The notes below the pieces were generated by a model. It ran no database searches. It had not been told where the DNA came from and worked only from the letters and a program-made list of their open reading frames with translations. A stretch of 64,000 bases of DNA from UBA6120 sp035361955 (GTDB lineage: Bacteria > Bacillota_I > Bacilli_A > RFN20 > CAG-826), in the NCBI GenBank assembly GCA_035361955.1, contig DAOSDC010000006.1:1-64000 (forward strand), given 5' to 3'. Below are positions 40,129 to 49,256 of this stretch, in pieces (the stretch's first letter is position 1; every line of letters starts with the position of its first letter). Position numbers and translations under genes: made by a program.

Positions 40129-41706
40129 CGGGTGGATTTCCGTCCATTCGATAAATTCGTCGTAGGTCATCTTCTTATCGATGAAGACGTCTTCATCGAC
40201 ATAAATAATTCGATTGGCGACAGTGGCGACAAGTTCATGATCATGACTCGTGAAAAGTAAGACGCCGCGATAGTTTTGTAATCCTTTGTTAAGTGCCGTG
40301 ATTGCTTCAAGATCAAGATGATTGGTCGGTTCGTCCATCAATAAGACATTACCGGCGGTCAGCATCATTTTGGCAAACATGCAACGAGCTTTCTCACCAC
40401 CCGAAAGAACGCGTGCTTGTTTAAGTGCCTCTTCGCCACTAAAAAGCATGCGACCAAGCCAGCTTCGCAAATAAGAATCGGCTTGATCTTTGCTGTATGG
40501 ACGCAGCCAATCAACAAGGTTATCGCTCGTTTTGAATAATTTCTCATAATCTTGTGAAAAGTAGGAAGGCGTCGTGGTGATACCATATTTGAAGGAGCCA
40601 CTATCGGCTGTTTCAATCCTCATCAATGTATTGAACAGCGTTGTGATAATCGTTGAATCAGGCGATATGAAGGCCACTTTATCACCTTTTCGAAGTGTAA
40701 AACTGACATTAGTGAAAAAACCTGACTTTGATAATTTCTCGACAAATAACACGTCGTTGCCAAGTTCTTTTTCAAATTTAAAGTCGATGAATGGATAACG
40801 CCTTGTCGATGGTTTGATGTCATCAAGCGTAATCTTTTCAAGCTCTCGCTTGCGAGAAGTCGCTTGCCGACTTTTGCTCGCGTTAGCCGAAAAGCGGGCA
40901 ATGAATTCCTCGAGTTCCTTAATCCTCGTTTCTTTTTTTGCGTTGGAGTCACGCATTTGTCGTTGCACGAGTTGGCTTGACTCGTACCAGAAATCGTAGT
41001 TGCCGACGTACAGGTTAATCGCTCCGAAATCAATGTCGAGGATGCGCGTACACACCTTGTTTAAAAAGTGGCGGTCATGACTGACGATGATGACCGTGTT
41101 ATCAAAATTGTATAAGAAGTTTTCAAGCCAATTGGCGGCCAGCGCATCAAGGTTATTAGTCGGTTCATCAAGGATTAAAATGTCAGGATTTCCAAACAGT
41201 GCTTGTGCAAGTAAGACCTTAACTTTCAAACGGCTGTCGAGATCACCCATCAAGGTGTCATGGTGTCCTTCCTTGATGCCAAGGGAATTAAGAAGCGTCT
41301 TCGCTTGACTTTCGGATTCATAACCGCCTAGTTCGCCATATTCAAGTTCAAGATTGCCGGCTAAAAGTCCGTCGGCATCGGAAAAATCGGGTTTGGCATA
41401 GAGCGCATCCAACCGTGCCCGTAGTTGCTTCAAGTACGGATATCCGAGCAAAACGGTGTCTAGTGTCGTATATTCATCAAATGCATGTTGATCTTGACGA
41501 AGGAGTGACATCCGCTCTTTTTTATCGCGAATAACTTCCCCTTTATTCGGCTCAAGTTCGCCAGAGAGTATTTTCAAAAATGTCGTCTTGCCAGCACCAT
41601 TGGCACCGATAATCCCATAATTTTGACCTTTTTGAAATGAGATGGTCACATCTTTAAAAAGAATTCGTCCACCAAATTGGAGCGTAACGTTACTTACATC
41701 CAACAT
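40117..41706 (-). CDS. ABC-F family ATPase (YbiT/YkpA-like)
   Basis: A 529-residue protein with two ABC domains and no membrane part, acting on ribosomes in this family. First domain: GANGAGKTTFL and ILILDEPTNNLD; second: signature LSGGEKARCMFAK and VLLMDEPTNHLD. The linker between them (about residues 235-300) is basic and helical, as needed to reach the ribosomal E site. The second Walker A (SPDSTIITT) is degenerate, lacking the GKT. Ribosome rescue or translation modulation is the likely role. Confidence 0.9.
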   Translation of the reverse strand: MLDVSNVTLQFGGRILFKDVTISFQKGQNYGIIGANGAGKTTFLKILSGELEPNKGEVIRDKKERMSLLRQDQHAFDEYTTLDTVLLGYPYLKQLRARLDALYAKPDFSDADGLLAGNLELEYGELGGYESESQAKTLLNSLGIKEGHHDTLMGDLDSRLKVKVLLAQALFGNPDILILDEPTNNLDALAANWLENFLYNFDNTVIIVSHDRHFLNKVCTRILDIDFGAINLYVGNYDFWYESSQLVQRQMRDSNAKKETRIKELEEFIARFSANASKSRQATSRKRELEKITLDDIKPSTRRYPFIDFKFEKELGNDVLFVEKLSKSGFFTNVSFTLRKGDKVAFISPDSTIITTLFNTLMRIETADSGSFKYGITTTPSYFSQDYEKLFKTSDNLVDWLRPYSKDQADSYLRSWLGRMLFSGEEALKQARVLSGGEKARCMFAKMMLTAGNVLLMDEPTNHLDLEAITALNKGLQNYRGVLLFTSHDHELVATVANRIIYVDEDVFIDKKMTYDEFIEWTEIHPLTF

Positions 41707-41708
41707 GA

Positions 41709-42635
41709 TTATTTACTAATGTCCCGGACGTATTTTCCAACATCGTAGATGAACTGACCCGATCCACGCACCATCCGTTTGGGAAATGAGCGCTTACGAG
41801 GGAAACCAGATATTTCAAAGATGCCTCGCGGCACGATATAACTACCATTGAAGACATGTTGAGCACCCGCTAACGTCACAATGCCAAGCGACGCTTTGTC
41901 GACATGATGGACGGTGAATTGCAAGAAACCATGGGCCAGACGACTGAGCCAATTCGGAAAGTTATCGGTAATATGCGTCGCGGTCACCCCAGGATGCATC
42001 AAAAAGAACGAAACGTTTTTGCGATCTTGGAAATCATGAAGGTTCATCCCGTTAGCAAGGACATGGAAAAAATGGAAAATGGCCAATTTTGAATTTGCAT
42101 ATTGACGAAATAATGATTGATTGGGTTTAAGCATCGCCTTAAACGCCTTGTTTCTTTGATGATAAGCCGATAGCGAAGAGACGAAAATGACGCGTGTGGG
42201 AGCACCCACAACATCAAGGTAGGGCATAATTTGCCGCAAAAGATAATATAGGCCGATGAAATTTGTTCCCATTGTCAGTTTTAATCCCGGCTTCATTTCT
42301 AAATTACGTTGGGGATAGTAGATGCCGGCGTTACAAACAAGGGCATGAATCCGGCGATATTTGCTCTTTAGTTGCCCGATAAACGCGTCGATGGAAGCGA
42401 AATCGGCCTGATCATAGGCAATAATATCTAGTTTGGCCTCAGGATTTTCGTTGATGATCGTTTGCTTGGCGACTTCGGCTTTGGCAATGTTGCGACATGC
42501 CATAACGATGGTCGCTCCTTTATAGGATAAATATCTGGTTGCTTCAAAACCGAGTCCGGAGTTGGCTCCGGTCACGACGATGATCTGACCTGATAAATCA
42601 GCGATGGTTTGATTGAGGTAATTTTTATAGCGCAT
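41709..42635 (-). CDS. Short-chain dehydrogenase/reductase
   Basis: A 308-residue NAD(P)-dependent oxidoreductase similar to retinol-dehydrogenase-type SDRs. Cofactor motif VTGANSGLGFEA (TGxxxGxG), NAGIYYP and catalytic YANSK (Tyr-x3-Lys) are all present, with SSLSAYH holding the serine. Substrate unknown. It starts one base after the 52-residue gene. Confidence 0.9.
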   Translation of the reverse strand: MRYKNYLNQTIADLSGQIIVVTGANSGLGFEATRYLSYKGATIVMACRNIAKAEVAKQTIINENPEAKLDIIAYDQADFASIDAFIGQLKSKYRRIHALVCNAGIYYPQRNLEMKPGLKLTMGTNFIGLYYLLRQIMPYLDVVGAPTRVIFVSSLSAYHQRNKAFKAMLKPNQSLFRQYANSKLAIFHFFHVLANGMNLHDFQDRKNVSFFLMHPGVTATHITDNFPNWLSRLAHGFLQFTVHHVDKASLGIVTLAGAQHVFNGSYIVPRGIFEISGFPRKRSFPKRMVRGSGQFIYDVGKYVRDISK

Positions 42636-42636
42636 T

Positions 42637-42795
42637 CTATCTGATGAAATGGTAGATTAACAAACCTACGATTAGTAATAATACCCCAATCCCGAGCCAT
42701 TTGATAATTATTTTAAAAAAGTAGAGCGAGGAAGCTTTGTTATGTTTATATTCATCGCGAACAACATCAAGCGGAGTCTGGCGTTTGTTGTTCAT
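42637..42795 (-). CDS. 52-residue single-span membrane protein
   Basis: A small gene that fills the gap between two operon neighbours. It begins MNNKRQTPLDVVRDEYKHNK and has one hydrophobic helix near residues 30-50 ending YHFIR. Its start is 2 bases below the CorC-type stop and its stop 1 base above the SDR start. The packing and lack of internal stops support it. No function is known. Confidence 0.6.
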   Translation of the reverse strand: MNNKRQTPLDVVRDEYKHNKASSLYFFKIIIKWLGIGVLLLIVGLLIYHFIR

Positions 42796-42797
42796 GT

Positions 42798-44075
42798 CTA
42801 ATCATCCTCGAGCGCCTTTTCAAGCACTTCAACGCGAATTTTCTCAATCGTAAATTCATCCGCGGTCACCACAGTGATTCGCAGGCGCTTGAATTCAAAT
42901 GTATCGCCGACAAGTCCGAAACGACCGAGCTGTTCTTGGCACCAACCGCCAACCGTCGCATAATCGCTTTCGTTTTCTTCATCGCAATCGAAATAGTCCA
43001 TAAAATCCTCGATGTGCATCGAACCATCGACCAAATAGATGTCAGGTGCGACATTGACAAGTGGTTCCTCGACTTCATCGTTTTCATCCCATATTTCGCC
43101 CACAATTTCTTCGACGATATCTTCCATCGTGATGATGCCTTCGGTTCCTCCATATTCGTCGATGACGATGGCAATATGTTGATGCGTTTCCTTGAATAGT
43201 TTCAAGATGGAAGAAATCGTTTTTCCGTGGGGGACGAATAACGGTCTCACGAGCAACGCTCTTAAATCAAATGATTCTTTGTTGATTAAATATGGGTACA
43301 AGTACTTGGTCGGCAAAATCCCAATCACGTTATCGATCGTGTCTTCATAAACGGGAATGCGTGAATAAGTAAACGTTTCGGGATTGTCGAGCAGTTCCAA
43401 TACGTCATCCTCGATATTGAAGGCCAGAACATCGACGCGTGGTGTCATTACTTCAAAGGCATCGGTGTCGGCAAACTGGATGGCTGAACGAAGCAAATCG
43501 CCTTGTTTTTCGTCAATCAGCCCTTCGGATTCGATCGTATCGACCATTTCGACAAGTTCCTCTTCGGTCACCGGTTCATCCGGCAACCGTTTTTTTACAA
43601 ACAAGTCGAAAAATTTGTAAAGAAGAGAAATGACATATGTGATTGGGAAAAAGATAATGCGAAAAACGTTGACGGTCGTATGACTGATCAATGATAGTTT
43701 AAAGGCATATTTCTTGCCGATGATTTTTGGAGTTATTTCGCCGAAAGCCACTGTGACGACAAGAATGACCAATGAACCGATCAAAGTGGCGTTTTCGCTT
43801 CCCAGCGTGTTTTCAAGCAAGATTAGAGCAATCAACGTGGCCATTGAAGCCGATAAGATGTTGGCGATATTATTGCCAAGCAATATGGCGGTAATCGATT
43901 GTCCAAAGTTGTTAACGAGACGCAAAGCGCTTTTGGCAGGGCGGCTGCCATTAGCCGCTTCGCTTTCCAATCTCGACTTGCTGACCGCGGTGTAGACGAT
44001 TTCGCTACTTGAAAAAAAGGCGCTGAAAATGAGTGAAACGATTAAAATTATAAGCGGAATAATGATTTTATCCAT
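42798..44075 (-). CDS. HlyC/CorC family protein (CNNM, CBS pair, CorC domain)
   Basis: A 425-residue protein with a four-span CNNM domain (residues 1 to about 180), two CBS domains (about 205-325, with TPRVDVLAF and VIDEYGGTEGIITMEDIVEEIVGEI) and a C-terminal CorC/HlyC transporter-associated domain. Related proteins act in Mg2+ or Co2+ efflux. It overlaps its upstream paralogue by 8 bp. Confidence 0.92.
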   Translation of the reverse strand: MDKIIIPLIILIVSLIFSAFFSSSEIVYTAVSKSRLESEAANGSRPAKSALRLVNNFGQSITAILLGNNIANILSASMATLIALILLENTLGSENATLIGSLVILVVTVAFGEITPKIIGKKYAFKLSLISHTTVNVFRIIFFPITYVISLLYKFFDLFVKKRLPDEPVTEEELVEMVDTIESEGLIDEKQGDLLRSAIQFADTDAFEVMTPRVDVLAFNIEDDVLELLDNPETFTYSRIPVYEDTIDNVIGILPTKYLYPYLINKESFDLRALLVRPLFVPHGKTISSILKLFKETHQHIAIVIDEYGGTEGIITMEDIVEEIVGEIWDENDEVEEPLVNVAPDIYLVDGSMHIEDFMDYFDCDEENESDYATVGGWCQEQLGRFGLVGDTFEFKRLRITVVTADEFTIEKIRVEVLEKALEDD

Positions 44076-45078
44076 TGATAGCCCGCTTTCGTTTTGGTGT
44101 CATTTCATTGATTTGACCCACGATTTCTTCGAGGACGTCTTCCATCGTCACCATGCCAAGGACGCGCCCTTTGGGATTGGTCACGATGGCAATGTGCGTC
44201 TTTGATTTTCTAAAGCCGTCGAATAAGTCGTCGATTAAAATCGTCGATGAGACGAAATAAGGTTTGGCCATCACATCCTTGATGGTAAGTTTTGGGTGAT
44301 GACGCAATTGCTTAAAATATGTACGGACATGAAGGACGCCGACGATGTTTTGTAGACTACCGTCATAAACCGGCAGTCGGGAAAAAGGCGTTTCGAGCAA
44401 TTGCGCGTGCAATTTCTCTTTGGTCAAACCTAATAAATCAATACCGACGATACGTTCAAGCGGCGTAAACACATCCTTGACCGCCGTTTCGGCAAATTCA
44501 ATCGCCGATTGGATCAGTTCGCTGTCTTCTTCGGCGATTTCTCCTTTTTCTTCGGCTTGTTCAAGAATTTGGGAGAACTCCTCATTGGTCATCTCAGGAT
44601 CTTCTGGCGATTTTAAAATTTTATTCAACAGAAAATATAAACCTTCGAATACTTTGACAATCGGATAAAACAAAATGATAAATGCGCGTAAGATAAACGA
44701 ATTAATAATTGCCAGTTGATTTGGCAGCGCTTTAGCCACTAATTTGGGAAAGGTGTCTGAAAACAAAAAAGTAATCGTCGTCGCCACGATCGTGGCTACG
44801 GTACTCCCTTGTGCTTGTCCAAAGAGACGGACATACATCAATGTAGCTAGCGATGCGATAAAAACGCTGACAATGTTATTCCCGATGACGACGGAAATGA
44901 CTGTGCGTTCGAATTTGTCAATGTATTTAACGGCCAACTTGGCGCCGATATTGCCATCGTCGGCTTTGACTTTTAGTTTAATCTTATTGGCGGCTGCAAG
45001 CGCTGTTTCCGTCGCGCTAAAGAATGCACCAAAGGCAACAAGAACAACGATTATCAACCATATCAGAGGATCATCCAT
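44068..45078 (-). CDS. HlyC/CorC family protein, shorter paralogue
   Basis: A 336-residue paralogue of the next gene: CNNM membrane domain, then CBS pair ending GMVTMEDVLEEIVGQI. It stops about 10 residues later, so the CorC C-terminal domain is missing. The two tandem genes may form a hetero-oligomeric ion transporter. Confidence 0.9.
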   Translation of the reverse strand: MDDPLIWLIIVVLVAFGAFFSATETALAAANKIKLKVKADDGNIGAKLAVKYIDKFERTVISVVIGNNIVSVFIASLATLMYVRLFGQAQGSTVATIVATTITFLFSDTFPKLVAKALPNQLAIINSFILRAFIILFYPIVKVFEGLYFLLNKILKSPEDPEMTNEEFSQILEQAEEKGEIAEEDSELIQSAIEFAETAVKDVFTPLERIVGIDLLGLTKEKLHAQLLETPFSRLPVYDGSLQNIVGVLHVRTYFKQLRHHPKLTIKDVMAKPYFVSSTILIDDLFDGFRKSKTHIAIVTNPKGRVLGMVTMEDVLEEIVGQINEMTPKRKRAING

Positions 45079-45147
45079 TTAAGTGACAGGTCCACCTCAC
45101 ATTTCACAGATAATAAATATAGCACATTTCATCAATTTCTAAAAATA

Positions 45148-45735
45148 TCAATTGTGTGGATGATGTGGCACTTGATGGCAGTGCCGACAACGAGCTTCGT
45201 ATGACTCAGATGCTCCGACCTTGATAATCGGGTCTTCATAATAGGCTGGTTTGCCAGAAATAATCCGCTGCGTTCTGGTGGCCGGTTCCCCGCACACGAC
45301 GCAAATCGCCGCTAATTTTTGAATGTATTCAGCCATCGACAATAACTTAGCGACGACCATGAAAGGCTCGCCCCGAAAGTCAGTGTCCAATCCCGCCAAA
45401 ATCACGCGCATACCCCGCTTCGCCAAAGCTTGAGCAACTTCGATAATACCTTCGTCGAGAAACTGGACTTCATCAACTGCAATTGCATATGTTTTCTCTT
45501 TTACGTGGTCAAAGATGTCTTTGGATGCTTGAATGTTAATTGATTTGGTCGACCGTTTCGCATGACTGACGACTTCATCAGGAGCGTAGCGATTGTCAAT
45601 CGTCGGTTTGAAGACTAAAACATCTTTCTTAGCGTATTCAAGTCGCTTGACACGACGAATTAGTTCTTCGCTTTTACCTGAAAACATCGGGCCCGAGATT
45701 ACTTCGATCCATCCGAGTTTGTTAACGATTTCCAT
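45148..45735 (-). CDS. tdk: Thymidine kinase
   Basis: Salvage enzyme phosphorylating thymidine, 195 residues of the TK1-like type II family. P-loop GPMFSGKSEELI, DEVQFLDEGI, and the zinc ribbon CVVCG ... CRHCH are all visible, with the lasso motif between them. Confidence 0.96.
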   Translation of the reverse strand: MEIVNKLGWIEVISGPMFSGKSEELIRRVKRLEYAKKDVLVFKPTIDNRYAPDEVVSHAKRSTKSINIQASKDIFDHVKEKTYAIAVDEVQFLDEGIIEVAQALAKRGMRVILAGLDTDFRGEPFMVVAKLLSMAEYIQKLAAICVVCGEPATRTQRIISGKPAYYEDPIIKVGASESYEARCRHCHQVPHHPHN

Positions 45736-45755
45736 ATGATTACCTCAATAACCTC

Positions 45756-45784
45756 ATTTTATGAGAAATTGAGTTAATCGCCAA
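45756..45784 (-). promoter_or_regulatory. Promoter of tdk
   Basis: Minus-strand -35 TTGGCG (45779-45784), 17-base spacer, -10 TAAAAT (45756-45761). Confidence 0.6.
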
Positions 45785-45785
45785 T

Positions 45786-45813
45786 AGAAAAGAGATGCCG
45801 AAGCATCTCTTTT
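45786..45813 (-). terminator. Intrinsic terminator of the 778-residue membrane protein gene
   Basis: Stem AAAAGAGATGC/GCATCTCTTTT with a TTCG loop. Confidence 0.85.
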
Positions 45814-45833
45814 GGTTGATTGTCAGATTTCGC

Positions 45834-48170
45834 CTACTTAAAATCACGGGCCCAATTAATCTTGGGAATGTCACCTTGTTCGTGACCTTTTATTTGCATT
45901 AAGTCATCGACCAGTTGCATCGCGCGTTTAACCGATAGCGGTGATTTGACTTTCAAAACGCATGGAATATCAGCGTATAACGCTTTGTGTGAGACGTTTT
46001 GCACTGGAATCGTGCTGTCTTCGTAATCTTTTGGATTCAAAGCATAATACAGTTTGAGTCCTTTGCCAGCAATCGTTATTTTGACATAGGTTTCACGATG
46101 AAGTCTAAACGTGTCGCCCGAGTTGCTGACGCGCGATTTTACGCCATAACTGAGAATATAGTTTTTAAGCGTGTTGTAGTTGGTCAGCAAATCTTTTTCA
46201 GCCGATTTCATCCGAACTTGGAACGGGATGCGGATAATCGGGCTTTTGCCGCTGCCGTCATCTTCTTCAGTTTCCTCGTCATCATCTTCGACAACGACGG
46301 GTTTTGGTTGCGGCTTTGGCTGTGGTTTAGGTTGGGGCTTCGGTTCTGGTTTGGGTTCTGGTTTGGGCTCTTCTTTTACAGCAACGAACGGGTTGACGGG
46401 TTCGCTAACTACTTTTTGTGGCTCAACGAATGGTTCCGGCTTTTGCTTCGGAGCCTCAACCGGCCGTTCTTTTAAATAGCGAGCGATTTCCTCGGCAAAA
46501 ATCGAACGAAGTTCATTGGCTTGCGGTACGTCGACTTTTTTAATTTCTTGTTCGACGATTTCCTTGACTTGTTCAAGCGTGACTTCAGGTTCTTTTGGTT
46601 GTTCGACTGGTTTGCTGGCTTCTTTGGAAGCAGCAAAACGGGCAATTTCCTGAGCGAATACGGAACGAACTTCATCGGCACCGGGACCGGAGTTACGTCC
46701 GATTTCATCAAGCACGTATTGTTTGACTTCAACTTCTTGAGTCAACAGCTGTTCGGACAATAGTTTCTTAATGTCCTCTTGCGATTTGGAAACGGCTTCG
46801 CGGAGTTTTCGATCATGTACCTCATCGATATTGACTGTTTTCTTTGCCAATTCTTCGGAAATAATCGAATGGAGTATTTCTTTGTTAGCGGTATCGTATT
46901 TTTGCAGCTCTTCGGCGAAAATCGCGCGAATCGCTTGGCGGTTTTCAGCGTCGTACTTGCTGATTTCTTCGGAAAGTTGCGACTTGATCAAGCCTTTGTT
47001 AACAGCGTCGTATTTATCGACTTTTTCGGTTACGAGACTATCGAGTGCTTCACGATTGAGGGCATCGTATTTAATCAATTCTTCATTGACGATGCTATAG
47101 ACAGCCTCTTTCGTCGTTGGCGACAGTCGAGCAATTTCCTGTTCTACGAGTGTGACGATTTCTTTTTTAGAGGGAATGTTCTTCTCGATTTCTTGCGAGA
47201 CGACGTTGCGGATATCTTCTTTAGACGCACCAGTAACTCCCGGAGCGGGCATTTGTTGTTGTGGATAATAGCCCGGTTGTTGTGGCGGATAAGCCGGATA
47301 TGGCATACCACCGATCCATGGAGCCGCGTATATTACTGGTGCTCCCCTAAAAGAATCGAAACCACCGCGTCCCGAGCGTTCTAACTCGTCGCGGATAATA
47401 GCGCGAATGTCTTCAAGCGAGAGTGGTCGATTACCAGTCGGTTCCGGTTGCCGTTGCGGTGCCGGTTGTGGTTGCGGCGTTGGTTCGGGTTGACGAGTAG
47501 TCGCATGTAGTTCTTCTTTAACAGCATGGCGAATTTCTTGAATTGAAGGACTCGGTTGTGGAATCGCTTCTTGAACCGGAACTTGGAATTTGCCAAATTC
47601 GTCAGCGACAACGTCACGGTCCGACTTCTTTTTGCCTTTGGCTTTCTTGGTACGATCTTTCTTCGTCCGTTTGAGTGGGAATGGCGTTTTCGCGATGTCG
47701 ATGAACGACAAGATTACGAAAATGACGTTACAAAGAGCGAAAAATCCGATGGCGCCGGCGAGGACATAGCCAGGAATTTCGGTTGCCGGCGTAAAGATGT
47801 GAGCTCTAATAATTTCCGGTAACGTCGTCAGTGTGCCGACCGGATACGGAATGAATGCCAAAACGGCAATCAAAGCGATGAATAAAATATTAAGGAATGT
47901 AAAATAGCTGACGAATGGTTTGCGTAATTGGATGATTTTGACGAGGACCACAAAGTCGACGACGACAATGAGTCCTAGCAGGGCAACAACGATAATTTTG
48001 GATAAATCCCATGGCGCAGCCACGGCAAATCCCATGATCGCGGCCCACACATCCTGCAATTTGACTAGCGTTGCGGCAAAATCAAAACCGGTGAGGTAAT
48101 AAATACCACCAACCATCAAAATGATGCCGATCGCAATCATAATCGCAAATGCGCTGAGTGCTTTCTTCAT
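45834..48170 (-). CDS. Four-span membrane protein with tandem 19-residue repeats and C-terminal domain
   Basis: A 778-residue protein. Four spans lie in the first 160 residues, followed by a basic stretch, a Pro/Gln-rich part (about 225-310) and five 19-residue repeats at about 353-447 (pattern N-K/R-x-A/I-hydrophobic ... E-E-x-x-K-Y-D). Looser copies of the E-I-x-x-x-x-x-x-E-E/I core flank these. A PEPKPQPKP linker (about 610-645) joins a C-terminal domain of about 110 residues with VKSRVSNSGDTFRLHR and LYYALNPKDYE, seen in many Bacillota proteins without a named function. A scaffold or division/cytoskeletal role is only a guess. Confidence 0.7.
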   Translation of the reverse strand: MKKALSAFAIMIAIGIILMVGGIYYLTGFDFAATLVKLQDVWAAIMGFAVAAPWDLSKIIVVALLGLIVVVDFVVLVKIIQLRKPFVSYFTFLNILFIALIAVLAFIPYPVGTLTTLPEIIRAHIFTPATEIPGYVLAGAIGFFALCNVIFVILSFIDIAKTPFPLKRTKKDRTKKAKGKKKSDRDVVADEFGKFQVPVQEAIPQPSPSIQEIRHAVKEELHATTRQPEPTPQPQPAPQRQPEPTGNRPLSLEDIRAIIRDELERSGRGGFDSFRGAPVIYAAPWIGGMPYPAYPPQQPGYYPQQQMPAPGVTGASKEDIRNVVSQEIEKNIPSKKEIVTLVEQEIARLSPTTKEAVYSIVNEELIKYDALNREALDSLVTEKVDKYDAVNKGLIKSQLSEEISKYDAENRQAIRAIFAEELQKYDTANKEILHSIISEELAKKTVNIDEVHDRKLREAVSKSQEDIKKLLSEQLLTQEVEVKQYVLDEIGRNSGPGADEVRSVFAQEIARFAASKEASKPVEQPKEPEVTLEQVKEIVEQEIKKVDVPQANELRSIFAEEIARYLKERPVEAPKQKPEPFVEPQKVVSEPVNPFVAVKEEPKPEPKPEPKPQPKPQPKPQPKPVVVEDDDEETEEDDGSGKSPIIRIPFQVRMKSAEKDLLTNYNTLKNYILSYGVKSRVSNSGDTFRLHRETYVKITIAGKGLKLYYALNPKDYEDSTIPVQNVSHKALYADIPCVLKVKSPLSVKRAMQLVDDLMQIKGHEQGDIPKINWARDFK

Positions 48171-48293
48171 ATGATAAGTTCCTTTCTAAAAACGTTATAT
48201 TTAAATAATAATACGGTAAGTTAAATATTGCCACACATTGACTGCCTAATTTATAACGAAATAGGCGGAGTTTGTGGGGTTTTTCAAAATATG

Positions 48294-48322
48294 CAACAAA
48301 AAACCCATCACAACGGATGGGT
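48294..48322 (-). terminator. Intrinsic terminator of the DsbA-family gene
   Basis: Minus-strand ACCCATC, 6-base loop, GATGGGT, then TTTTT. Confidence 0.85.
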
Positions 48323-48337
48323 ATTGCATGGAGCTAC

Positions 48338-49042
48338 TTAGCCGATATGACAACCTTCGTCGTCACAATACTCATTAGAAGCAGCAACCTCTTGCAATGG
48401 TTTATTTTTCTCTTCTTCCCATAAATGATTGAGGACTTGCAAGAAATATTGTTCGGATTGGGCGCCAGAAACGCCGTATTTTTGATTTAAAACGAAAAAG
48501 GGTACACCTTGGACGCCAATTTGCTTAGCTTCAGCTTGTTGTTGGAGCACTTCGTTTGAATATTGACTGCTCGCCAATACGGCTCGTGCTACTTGTTCAT
48601 CAAGACCGAGGCCTTTAGCAATGAAAATGAGCGTATCATGGTCGGCGATATTCAAGCCGTCAGTAAAATAAGCTTTCATCAAACGCGCGGTTATTTCCGC
48701 TTCAAGACCAAACTTATTCGCCCATTTGGCAAGGCGGTGGGCGTCATATGTCTTTGTCATTTGCATGATGTCATAGCGATATGTAATTCCTTCGGCTTTC
48801 GCGGCTTCGGTGAATCTTGAAAACCGTTCTTCAGCTTCTTTGACTGATAAATGATGGCTTTTGGCAAAGTTTTCAGCGGCACTACCATCCATTACTTTGG
48901 GAGCATGAGGATTGAGTTGATAGGCTTTATAAACCACTTGCACTTTGTCTTTGTGTGCAAAATTTTGCAAGGCTTTCTCAAACCTGACTTTTCCAATGTA
49001 GCAAAACGGACAAGCAAAATCGGACCAAACTTCAATTTTCAT
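48338..49042 (-). CDS. DsbA/FrnE family oxidoreductase
   Basis: A 234-residue cytoplasmic thioredoxin-fold protein with an inserted helical domain. The active site is DFACPFCYIGK (about residues 8-18) and the cis-proline is in GVQGVPFFVLN. Members of the FrnE group handle disulfide isomerisation or oxidative stress. A second Cys pair lies at the C-terminus (EYCDDEGCHIG). No signal peptide. Confidence 0.9.
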   Translation of the reverse strand: MKIEVWSDFACPFCYIGKVRFEKALQNFAHKDKVQVVYKAYQLNPHAPKVMDGSAAENFAKSHHLSVKEAEERFSRFTEAAKAEGITYRYDIMQMTKTYDAHRLAKWANKFGLEAEITARLMKAYFTDGLNIADHDTLIFIAKGLGLDEQVARAVLASSQYSNEVLQQQAEAKQIGVQGVPFFVLNQKYGVSGAQSEQYFLQVLNHLWEEEKNKPLQEVAASNEYCDDEGCHIG

Positions 49043-49125
49043 AATAATTCTCCTGTGTAACGTACGTATTTTGCTACTTTAACGAAACTTGTTCAATCAA
49101 TATGCTTACTCGTTAAGCAACTGAA

Positions 49126-49152
49126 TAAAAAGGCCGTCATATTATGACGACC
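49126..49152 (-). terminator. Intrinsic terminator of tRNA-Glu(CTC)
   Basis: Minus-strand GGTCGTCAT, AAT loop, ATGACGGCC (one G-U pair), then TTTTT. Confidence 0.85.
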
Positions 49153-49163
49153 AACGAATCAGA

Positions 49164-49240
49164 TGGTGACCCGTATGGGGTTCGAACCCATGAATGTATC
49201 CTTGAGAGGGATATGAGTTAAACCGCTTCTCCAACGGGCC
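49164..49240 (-). tRNA. tRNA-Glu (anticodon CTC)
   Basis: A 77-base cloverleaf with acceptor identical to tRNA-Glu(TTC) at 34271. The loop CTCTCAA between TATCC and GGATA reads CTC. CCA is encoded. It sits 16 bases downstream of gltX, the gene for its own synthetase, in the same direction. Confidence 0.9.
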
Positions 49241-49256
49241 AGCGCTAATTATTTAA

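Noticed and set aside
46180..47384. Plus-strand open frames rich in Phe/Gly/Ser opposite the 778-residue gene
   Set aside because: They are antisense shadows of the repeat and PEPKPQPKP coding region, with low-complexity composition and no start signals.
45834..48170. Tandem protein repeats as a CRISPR or DNA satellite
   Set aside because: The 57-bp periodicity is in coding sequence with synonymous variation and no spacers; it is a protein repeat.
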